DNA of 64,000 nucleotides from Bryopsis sp. KO-2023. Its lineage: Eukaryota; Chlorophyta; Ulvophyceae; Bryopsidales; Bryopsidaceae. The position numbers were made by a program, and so were the translations under genes. The DNA lies in the NCBI GenBank assembly GCA_030272585.1, contig BSYQ01000011.1, positions 1,612,001 through 1,676,000 of the forward strand. The letters are read 5' to 3'. Below the pieces are notes generated by a model that saw only the letters and a program-made list of their open reading frames with translations, had not been told where the DNA came from and searched no databases. Positions 51,642 through 60,632 of this stretch are shown piece by piece. Position 1 is the first letter of the stretch, and each line of letters starts with the position of its first letter.

Positions 51642-52592
51642 ATGCAGATTTTTGTGAGAACACTCACAGGGCGAACACTGTCCCTCGAAACTGAGAGTTG
51701 CGACACTGTGGCGAGCTTGAAAAAGAAAATACAGGTATTTTCGGCGAGCTATCTTATCTTCAGGAATAAATAATGATTCCGGAACGAGCCTTTGTTCCCC
51801 TTCGCCTCAGGAGAAAGAATGCATTGAAGTAGGGCAACAGCGACTTTTGTTCGGTGGGAGGCAACTCGACGATCATCAGACGCTTTCTTCTGAAAATATT
51901 TCCAAAGAATCGACTTTGGATCTTGTCTTCAGGCTTACCGGTGGAAAACCAGTAAAGGTAAGTTAAATTGAGATCTTTTTTGGAAAAAACAAAAACAAAA
52001 ACAAAGAGAGCGGCGCCAACCGTCTCAGAAAAAGCGTGAAATGGTATTCTAGAGGCGGTCCAAGTATCCATGGGAACGAATGCATATATATCTGTTCATG
52101 CAGAGTCAGTTTTTGCGCATATTTGGTAAAGGCTTAATGGGGAAATCTCACCCAAATTGTTCAACACATGGCCACTGCCGCCGCTCCTTTTTCACGGCGC
52201 ATCGTTCAACCTCCCGAAATCGAACAAAAAGCAATTTTTTTTCTCAATTTTCTGGCGGCGGTGTTCCAGGTGAGGATCATCACCAACCATCTCCCCTGTG
52301 GACCGGAGGTATACGTCGACTTGTCGGTGGATTCATCGGTTTCTGAATTGAAACGGAAACTGGAGAGTGCAACGGGTGTCCCAGTGAAGTATCAGAAGGT
52401 GATGCTGGCGGGCATAGGCGAGCTGACTATGGGTGATAAGCGGTAAGCTGCTAGAACGACGTCTAATTTCCCGATATCGTTGCGAGGGATAGAGAGCTGA
52501 AGTGGTGTCTTGGGTGTTACAGGACAAACGTTGCCTTCACCCGTTGTGGAACAGCGAACAGCATGTATTTCGCCACCACAGGGGAAAAGTAA
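51642..52592 (+). CDS. Ubiquitin homologue fused to a second ubiquitin-like domain
   Basis: Four exons: 51642-51734, 51811-51957, 52270-52442 and 52523-52592, giving 160 residues. Residues 1-76 align to ubiquitin without gaps, starting [10 protein letters not shown] and ending with Gly75-Gly76. Lys6, 11 and 48 are Arg, while Lys27, 29, 33 and 63, Arg42, Val70 and Arg72 are kept; Ile44 is Leu, His68 is Asp and Arg74 is Thr. After KPVK, residues 81-160 have a beta-grasp-like pattern (VRIITNHL, a helix [25 protein letters not shown]) and no terminal di-Gly. This resembles ubiquitin-extension proteins that a deubiquitinase cuts after Gly76, or tandem modifiers, but processing is inference. ATG 51642 is chosen because ubiquitin begins there; an upstream exon is not excluded. 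Confidence 0.8.
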
Positions 52593-54343
52593 GACGTAGA
52601 GAGGAGGGCGCTTGTTTGTGAACATGGTTGCTTGGGACTCCACACGATCTCCCTTAAACAACAGTATTCTGCACTGCCAAACGAGTGCTGGAAACCACAC
52701 AACGTCAGTGTTGTTGAATGCGGCTTGGGTGGAGAGGGCTGGATTTTGTCAGGAATAGTTTAAACCTGATTTTGTCTCAGCTATCTTTGAAGTATGAAAT
52801 CCCACAAGCTTGGTACGACCCCCCCGGGGCCCAGGTCGATGTAGAATCGCTGAACCCCAAAGAAAGCTATACACACATTGAAAAGCAAGTCTGCACCAAT
52901 TGGTCTCCAACCAAACAAAACAAAATCGGTAAAACAACTCCCAATCGCTCTCAAAAATCGTGCACAAACGCATGCATGCACCTCGCGGGTTGCAATCAGC
53001 GTTTGTTCAGTCACACAATGGGGAAGACACTGTTGCAATCTCCTTCCCCAATCAGGAGAACAACAAACAATTGACCGAAAATTTCTCTCACAAGGCGGAA
53101 CAGTAGCGCTTTTACTGAACTGTTAGCGGAGTCTGAAAAATTGAAAATTTAACACCAGCCGTACCTCGACTTTTTCTGGAGAGCGTGAGTGAGTGCCGTG
53201 TGAGTGCTGTTTTGAGTTCTGTTTTTGTTTCAAGACATGGCCACACATGCATATGCACACATACATGGGTTTGGTTGTGCAAAGGGCTAATTCAGTTGGG
53301 TAGTTGCTGTGCAGTTTGTCCAGTCAGGACTCTTGGTTGTGGTATTCAAAGGGCCTTTGGTTGGAACAAGGGTCGTACTTTTTTACTCTAAGAATGTGAA
53401 TTCAACAGGGTTTATACACTAGAAGCTGCACAAACAGTTTTTCTCAACTTCTATTTCCTAAAGAAAAAGTGCGTTTTGTGCAAAGTTTTTTTTTTTTGAA
53501 TCGATGACTGGCATCTCCATTCTGATTGACAGATAAAGGGTGCACCCCGTTCGTCTGATTTTGCCAGTTGATGTACTGAAGAAAAAATAAAACAGGGTAA
53601 TATCACTCATTTCACTCTTTTTCACAAGCTGGAAGCAGCTGGTTTAATTCGCTTTCTGCACAAATTCATACGTCAAGCAAGAATCGAACCGATGGCATTG
53701 CCTGGACGAAACCTACTTAATAACAATTACACAATTATGGTTGCACCAATGCACCAAACTCAAAATCCCCTCCTAAAATCAAAAACAAAACCCCTCCGAT
53801 GTCCCCAATATTAAAAGCTCTTGCAGGATCTTTTTTTTCTTCTTTTTTCTCCTTGGTTCAGAACAAATCATGGCTGTTTCAAAAGAGTCCCCCCTTATCA
53901 CCCCACCCCCCTCCCCCACTAGATTCAATCATATCAAAAAGAACAGAACAAAACAAAACAAAACAATATGCCGAACTCAATCAAAACAAACAAAGATCAG
54001 CAACGCAGTATCAGATATGTATATTTCAGCTTGTTTTCTTTTTTTTGGGGGGGGAGGGGTGGCTTGCTTTCCCCAGAAAAAGACACATTTCATATTAAAT
54101 CAATCAATCAATCAATCAAACAAACAAACATTCAGATGGATATGCACAGAATCAAAAACACAAAAGGACCTTCAGGGTTCCAATGTCAGACTTTCAAAAG
54201 ACATTATTTTCTTTTTCATCTTTTTTTAATGCTCCTCAGCACAAACAGATGGACGAGGTCTTTTCGTTGGAATTCTCGACGAATGAAAACCCCCCATTTT
54301 GTCGATAATACGTAAAATATGTTTTTTGTCTAGGCAGTGGTTT
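52593..54343. other. Intergenic between convergent genes, no gene seen
   Basis: Short open segments only. It contains mixed T, C and A runs and an (AATC)n/(AAAC)n tract at about 54098-54130. The UBL-fusion and MLF genes converge on it, so both 3' UTRs should lie here. Confidence 0.5.
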
Positions 54344-57300
54344 CTAGTATTCGATGCGGGGCTGACCACCTGAAAAAATACACCACCACAAAAAATAAGG
54401 TTTTCGAAATCCAAAAACTAAGTAAAAACTATTTCGCCAGGAAATCCTTTCATAGAAATGAAATTAAAAAAAAAAAAAACATTGCAAGGTGAAAAACGTA
54501 AAAGTCAAAATGACATTTCACAGTACTAAAACCCCCCAAAATAACTTTAAAAATATCCTAAAAATCCTAAAAAATATGGGAACATATACATTGCATTAGG
54601 GCTTCCACTGTGGGCGAAAAGAAAGAATCCCCGATTATTACTAAAAAATTTAATATACATATGTATATTTTATTTTTATTTTTTTCTGGGGGGGGGGAAT
54701 TTGAATTGGAGAAAGGGGATATTCTACCTTGGCGTCTGCGTCCGGATCTGAGATTTCCACGAGTGGAGGGAAGATTTTGACTGGCTTGCTGGGCCCACTC
54801 TTGATCAAACCTGGCGGTTTCGTTTTGAGCGAGGTTACTGAGAATGTCCCTGCTCCGTTCATTCCCCGTAGCATCCCTTGTACGAGTGATAGTTCTGCCC
54901 TACTTATTTGATCGAAAAAGAAAGAAAAAAAAAAGATTGGGAGAAGGGAAAAAACACAAAAAACAAAAACACAACCCATTAGCAACGGAACTCGAGCAGC
55001 TTTCAGGAGAGGACCCACCAAAACTAAAAGGAACAACACAGTCCAGTGACTTTCGCAAAACTCTGCAATCATGGATGCAGTTAGGCAGATATTCTTGAAC
55101 TCGGGATTGAGGATCGGACGGAATAACTAATCAGTAATGACTAACTATTTTGGGTGCTCACCCTCTCCCCGATGGCCCTCGAAACAGTTACGGATTCTTG
55201 TCCCGTCATTCCATCCCTCGCTGTCGATGTGGTTTCGCGTACCTTTGAAAGAAAAACACCCGAAAGATCAAATAAAACAAACACAAAAAAAAAGAACCAA
55301 AAGAAAAAAAACCCAAACCCCCCCCCACAAATCTCCCCCAGCCAACAGCCATCAACAGATTAATGTTTTTTTGCAGACGTGCCTTACACAATAACTTGCA
55401 ATATCTATTTCTTCGTTTCGTTCGAAAAAAGGCACTTCTGGAAGAACAGCCAAATCTATTTATTTTTTCTCTCCTTTAATTAAGAAATTAAATTAAAGTA
55501 GCCAAGACAGACGGATATCTGTTGGAGGGCAAAAAAAAAAAGATGGATCTTGGCTCAATTGATTACTCACCCCTCCGGGTCCTATTCTTGTGGTGCTGCT
55601 CGAGGAATAAACAACGGGTTGTCCAGGATGGCCTCTGTTCGACATGGAGTGGGAGCTGGTGTAGCTAAACATCGTTCTCACTCCGTTCCCAAATTGTGAA
55701 ACCTAAAAAAACAGAATGATGGAATAACAGATGGGGAAAAGGTCATTTTATTGCAATGACGAGATGCGTTAAGGGGAAATATTAAAAAAAAATACGAAAA
55801 AAACAAGTGCCGTTTCAAAAAATAAGGCCCCCTTCCCCCCAAAACAGTAAAAATGACAAAATGGTGAGAAAGTTTTTGTTCTGTGTTTTTAACTTAAATG
55901 AACAGGAAAAAAAATGGTCGAAGTATTGAAAGGACCCCAATACCAATTAATCCGTGCACTTTTTTTTCTTTACACCTTTTTAATGATAATTACGCGTCGG
56001 GACATCACATTTCCTTTTCCTTTCTGTTCAACCTTTGTTCACCAGTTCATCCCCCCCCCAAAAAAATAAAATAAAATAATAATACATAAAAATGTACATG
56101 TATATAATTATAAAAATAAATAAAACTGAAAAAAAATAATAATAAAATATATTCACCGACACATTCTCTCTCTTACCCCCCCCTTTTTTTTTGGGTCTTC
56201 AACGATTACTACCAGCAGGGATATATTACAAAGTGGAAGGGAAAAAAAAAATCACACACCTCTGGAATTCCATCCCTCCCGATGTTGATTTGGACACCAT
56301 GAGAGGCCTCGTGATGTTGCCTTGGTCGACGGTGATTATGGCTGTAATTTGGGTGGTTTTGATAGGCTTGGTTTTGATAGGGGTGATTTTGATGGGGTGG
56401 TTGGCCTCCATAGTGATGATCAGCATGTGATGATTGGCTGGGATCCACATCCATGTATGTGCCATCATCCTCTGGATAACATCAATACAACTGAATTTAT
56501 AGTTTAAGAAATAAAAATCAAATGGAGAGTTTTATCCTCTGGATAAAATCAATACAATTTAATGTATAGTCTAAGAAATAAAAATGAAATGGAGAGTTCG
56601 ATCCTCAAATTCTGTTGGGCAAAGCAACAAAAAAAGAAGAAAACCCTATGCTGGAAGCTATCCAAACGGAATGCTGAGATGAGCAGAAAGAAGCTATTCA
56701 AGTTTTTGTGCGTAACATTTGAAGATGGGGGTTTGTTTGGGGGGGGGCCAGAAAACCACTACTTGCCATGTAGAAAACTCCTAAAAATAGAAGGTATGCT
56801 TGGGAGGGGGGAGGAGAGTTTTATCTTCTTTGTGTTTTTTTTTGGGAGGGGGATGGGAGGAGTAAAAAAAGGAGAAAGGCAAAAAAACCCTGTGCTGTTT
56901 CGCTGATACCTGGCTCCTCGACGATTGGGTTCGACGACCCTCTCCCGCTCGGGCCGCGGTGGTCCACGTGGTCGTCGACCTCTTCGATGACGGGCCCCTG
57001 TCGGTACCCACGAGGCCGACGCGGATGCTCCATGCCAAACTAACCACAGCAAAAGGAAACGCCATGAGAAAAAAGAAAACGTATCTTCCTAAAGAAAAGA
57101 AAAAAATTCTTCACTGTGGATGAAAAAGCGTAGGAACGAAAACCAACCATGGCCAATTCACCGCCAACGGAGCGAGCGAAGTTTTTTTTTTATGGGAAGG
57201 AAGCGTCACCCGACCTCTCGCACGTCGCATAATTTTGTCATGGAGGGAAAATCTTCCGGGATGATAAGTTAGGAAAAACAGGGAACCCCTCTCACTTGTT

Positions 57301-57421
57301 GCAGAGGCGGGCGTGGAGCTCCAAAGAACGAGTTGTCGAACATCGAGTCCATCGAGCTCATCATCCTGTGCATCCTCTCGAACGGGTCGTCGCCGAAGAA
57401 CATGTCTCGACCGAACGACAT
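54344..57421 (-). CDS. MLF: Myeloid leukemia factor (MLF) family protein
   Basis: Seven exons from ATG 57421 to a short last exon (about 54372-54344) ending PRIEY then stop. Exon 1 encodes MSFGRDMFFGDDPFERMHRM, the DDPF-containing MLF N-terminus. A middle exon (56.25-56.47 kb) is rich in His, Gln, Asn and Pro. The MLF core follows: MFSYTSSHSMSN ... TRIGPGG (about 55.57-55.70 kb), VRETTSTARDGMTGQE (about 55.17-55.25 kb), then RTITRTRDATGNERSRDIL and a FDQEW motif (54.73-54.90 kb). These match the sequence order of animal MLF1/MLF2 (SYS...PG..E.R...RD...G...M.....I..R, then FDEEW). The length of about 290 residues is normal. MLF proteins bind 14-3-3 and chaperones and act in nucleus and cytoplasm; some associate with ciliary or proteostasis functions. 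Confidence 0.88.
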
Positions 57422-57683
57422 TTTGCTTTCTTTAGCTCCTTTCCTTTCCACAGAGAACAGCGACACAGCGAAAAAAACGAACAACGAAGAGAAGACTTGG
57501 TGCTGTGGAAAAGATCCAACGGACCAGAGCGAAGGGGTCGGTGGTAAAAAAAGAAAAAAAAACTCGGTGACACGTCAGCTCCACACCATGGGTTTCCATT
57601 CAAAATGCAAGCTTTAAATGACCAGGAATTTAAAGCAAGTCGCAAAATGTAAAGTAGATGTTGAGTTTTCCTATCTTTTCCGC

Positions 57684-57710
57684 GATCAATCAATCAATCA
57701 ATCAATCAAT
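57684..57710. repeat. (ATCA)n microsatellite
   Basis: About six tandem ATCA units upstream of the MLF start codon. Confidence 0.85.
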
Positions 57711-58049
57711 ATTACATGCGTAGAAGCCCAGGCCTCTATTGCAACGACAAAAGTTTCCTAGATAAAGATCATACCGCGATCGCTGGTGGTGTGTCGCTCC
57801 TTGTACGATTTCGTTGTACTTTGTACTGTGGGTGCTGTTTACACTTTCCGTTTTTATTCCACAATTGATCGACCCGAAACCCAAAAATACCTCGATCAAA
57901 GAAATAGAATCTAACGACAAAGAGGATCGCTCCAAAAAAGGGTTACCTTGGGGCCTGTGTAAAGAGAGAGGGAGAGAGCTGTTGCTACCACCACCGAAAC
58001 TGGGAGATTTTGAAAAGTCGCTACCGCTAAAACTAGTGCTGGGCGGCAT
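57702..58049 (-). CDS. Possible small ORF, unknown
   Basis: An uninterrupted frame of 115 codons opening with a Ser-rich MPPSTSFSGSDFSKSPSFGG. A GTAACC donor-like site follows the 35th codon, so it could be a first exon instead. The opposite strand is open over much of the same stretch (57814-58086), which weakens the case. No family recognised. Confidence 0.22.
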   Translation of the reverse strand: MPPSTSFSGSDFSKSPSFGGGSNSSLPLSLHRPQGNPFLERSSLSLDSISLIEVFLGFGSINCGIKTESVNSTHSTKYNEIVQGATHHQRSRYDLYLGNFCRCNRGLGFYACNID

Positions 58050-58200
58050 CTTCGCATGTAATTATGTTTGTTTGCTTGTTTGTTAACAAACGTTATGAAG
58101 GTGCAACCATCAGTTTCGTTCCCCAGCAAGGATTCAACTGATATGTGCATGCGTCTCGTTTTCGTTTTTCTTGCTGCACGCTGTAATACTTCTTTCGTAG

Positions 58201-58471
58201 TCAGGCGGTGTTGCTCACTGCACAGGGGCCATCGGGGCAAATGAGGAACTTTTGCAGAATGACTGGACCAGTCATCGTCGCATAACGAAAAAAAAGAAAA
58301 AAAAGAAAGTTTGTGGTGGATCCACTGGTGGTGGATCGTATCACTCCTAATGCTGAGTATGGTTCTAACGGCGGATATGGTGGTGGCTTTTTCCGCGAAT
58401 GGACGGGCAAGGACGATCTCAATGACAACTTGAAAATGTGCCTCGATCCTGAGTGTGTTGTCATAATCTGA
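58201..58471 (+). pseudogene. Decayed inverted copy of the 3' end of the MACPF/Vps62-like gene
   Basis: The plus strand reads GGYGGGFFREW ... LDPECVVII then stop (TGA 58469-58471), clearly related to GGGFFRSW ... LEPDCVIKF at the end of the minus-strand gene (stop at 60633). Upstream, residues resembling that gene's LWYLATWW motif lie in a different frame and a poly-A/G tract interrupts the alignment, so the copy is frameshifted and truncated. No MACPF portion is present. Similarity continues past the stop to about 58803. Confidence 0.75.
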
Positions 58472-58803
58472 GTCCGAACGTTTTTTTGGTAACGCATAGT
58501 TGCGTTCGTTGACGTTATTTTCTTGGGGACAATGCCAGTGCTTCATGACCGTGCTTCATGTGTTCACTTTTCTTTGGAAAAGTTTTCTTGTTGGGATCAT
58601 GTGCTTTCAGTTAGCCACTCTTGTTTGCTCATCTGAATACCAGTATATGACGATCCTTCTTGTGTTCCTTTCATCAAAGTTGGGGGGCAGTCGTGTTGGT
58701 TCAGTATCAAAAGCAGGAAATCTGCCCTACCGGAGAACACCAGCAATAAACACAAGGAATCGAATCCAGAATTGACTTCTCTTCTCCCGAGAGGTGGTTG
58801 CTT
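58472..58803. repeat. Arm of an inverted duplication (matches 60305-60625, opposite strand)
   Basis: Starting at GGTAACGCATAGTTGCGTT, this segment matches the reverse complement of about 60625 down to 60305 at roughly 75-80% by eye. Shared blocks include CATGTGCTTTCAGTTAGCCAC, GGCAGTCGTGTTGGTTCA and TCTTCTCCCGAGAGG. It is the 3'-flank part of the duplication that also produced the pseudogene at 58201-58471. Confidence 0.8.
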
Positions 58804-59089
58804 AAAAACAAAACAAAAGAGAGGTTCATTCTGAAGCATTGACGGTGCATTAAAATAAACCCAGTTGATCTTGATCAACATGTTTCAATTATGCTTGCGT
58901 ATAAATGGGGCGGGCTTATTGCGGCGGGTATTCTTTTTGTTTTTTCCGTCCCACCCTCCCTCCCTTTTTTCTCATTTCTGTTGGTTTGAGGGTTTGTTGG
59001 TTCTGTTGGGGGGTGTTTGTTTTTTTCTTTTTTGTGAGATTTCACAGCCCATTTGGGGTGTAAGGGACGCGGGGTATAGACAACTCAAC

Positions 59090-59185
59090 AGACTTACAAT
59101 ACAAGAACACCACGGTCTAAGGCGAGAAGCCTTAAGACTCGTCAACCGTTGACCCGGGTTCGAATCCCGTCAACGGTCACAACCG
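59090..59185 (+). repeat. tRNA-like element with Pol III B-box and long variable-arm-like stem
   Basis: Contains GGTCTAAGGCG (D-arm-like), a GTCAACCGTTGAC stem resembling a class II variable arm, and GGGTTCGAATCCC, an exact B-box/T-arm. The 3' acceptor-like strand CAACGGT pairs with ACCGTTG directly before the T-arm, not with a 5' acceptor upstream of the D-arm, and the anticodon stem is poor. It is therefore a tRNA-derived element or minihelix, not a normal tRNA gene. Confidence 0.45.
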
Positions 59186-59321
59186 TAACTGGTGTTAACT
59201 CTCACTTCTGTGACCCCGGACTACACCGTCCGGATACAGTCACACACGATCATCCGTTCCATCACACTATCACACATTATGTCATTGGTCAGACGGCTAC
59301 ATAACCGACCTAACCGATATG

Positions 59322-59410
59322 ACAACCGTAGCTCACTGGTTCGCACTAGTGATCGTTACTAAACTCGACATTGAGAGGTCTCGGGATCAAATCCCGAGAC
59401 CTCTTGTACT
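59322..59410 (+). repeat. Second tRNA-like element with A-box/B-box and a perfect 13 bp hairpin
   Basis: TAGCTCACTGG near 59329 differs by one base from a typical tRNA A-box, and GGGATCAAATCCC near 59388 fits the B-box consensus GWTCRANNC. The latter is the tip of a perfect hairpin: AGAGGTCTCGGGA, loop TCAAA, then the complement. As in the first element, the acceptor-like pairing sits directly on the T-arm. A T run at about 59433 could end a Pol III transcript. Most likely a tRNA-derived SINE-like unit. Confidence 0.4.
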
Positions 59411-59449
59411 TTAAAACTGTCACATGGGGCATTTTTACCCAGATGGGAT

Positions 59450-59945
59450 ACAGGCAGACCTGGGCGCCGAGCCGTTGGATAGGATCGGACAGGACCGGCA
59501 CCAATTTTTTGGACAGGAATTGACCTTTCTTAGACAGGTGAGAGACCTGTCCAGACCGGTCTCTCACCTGTCTAAGAAAGGTCATTTCCTGTCCAGTAAA
59601 GGTGGACCTTTCTTGGACCGGTTCGGACCTGTCTAGACCGGCCTACCTTTTTTCTTCCGTTCGAATGTGACCTGTCCAAACCGGTCGGACCTGTCCAGAC
59701 CGGACCAAACACCGGTTCTGGACAGGAATCAGCCTTTCTAGACAGGTATCAGCCTTTCTTAGACAGGTTTGCTGCCTGTCTGGACAGGTGGTGACCTGTC
59801 CGGTCCTTAAAGGACCGGCGTTTTTCTGCTGGACCGGACAGGACCGGACAGGTCTGCCGGTCCTTAGACAGGTTGGACCGGACAGGACCGGTTTTTCGCT
59901 GCCGGTCCTGTCGGGCCCGGGTCTGGATACAGGCTTGGAAGCCTT
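59450..59945. repeat. Dense array of GGACAGG/CCTGTCC inverted repeats
   Basis: Some 20 or more copies of a 7-10 bp core (GGACAGG, ACCGGACAGG or complements) in both orientations over 500 bp. It includes an 84 bp hairpin (59511-59594: 37 bp arms with one mismatch, 10 bp loop), a second palindrome CCGGTCCTTAAAGGACCGG near 59799-59817, and repeated CTTTCTTAGACAGG blocks. Not a CRISPR array: there is no constant repeat/spacer register. Confidence 0.85.
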
Positions 59946-60304
59946 GGACAGTTTGATTGGAGTTAATGGATTTGGAACAAATCAAATGTAAGCACCGGAT
60001 TAAAGGCACTATGTGACCCATGGGAACAACAACAAACTTACTGCAAGCTTCAAAACATTGAAATGGCCTGTACAGGCTTGCATGCCTGGCCGCGTCTTCC
60101 CACAGCTAAGTTTACTCTTTTGGAGTGCAAAGAGCCTGCTCGACCATTGTTTTTTTTTCAAAAACTTGAAAAAAATTCCAAAGTCCAAATATTTCCGAAA
60201 TCCATGGATATTTTCAAAGGGGAAGTTGGGAATGGAGAGTGAAGCTTGATAACTCGGCCCACTATCAATACCTCAGACACGATATTTTATGAACCCTTCT
60301 TTTT

Positions 60305-60632
60305 TGCAAATCTTTTAAGGGGACACCTCTCGGGAGAAGAGAAGACAATTCTAGAATCGATTGCTTGTGTGTATTGTTGGTGTTTTCTGGTAGGGTAGAT
60401 ATCCAGAAATGTTTGCATGCTTTTGATAATGAACCAACACGACTGCCCCACAACTTTGATGAAACAAACACAAGAAAGATCGTTCAATACTGGTAATCAG
60501 AAGAGCAAAAAAAGTGGCTAACTGAAAGCACATGACCCTAACAAGAAAAAAATTCCAAAAAATAGAAGTAAACACATCAAGAAAATAACGTCAACAAACG
60601 CAACTATGCGTTACCAAAAAAAATGTGCGGAC
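60305..60632. repeat. Other arm of the inverted duplication, downstream of the MACPF gene
   Basis: Reverse complement of about 58472-58803 (see that entry). It lies immediately 3' of the MACPF/Vps62-like stop codon, so it is this gene's 3' UTR or flank. Confidence 0.8.

Noticed and set aside
53660-53760. A T-arm-like GGTTCGATTC on the minus strand suggesting a tRNA
   Set aside because: No acceptor, D-arm or anticodon stem can be built around it.
59450-59945. A CRISPR-like array
   Set aside because: Repeats are short, occur in both orientations and have no regular spacer length; the genome is eukaryotic.
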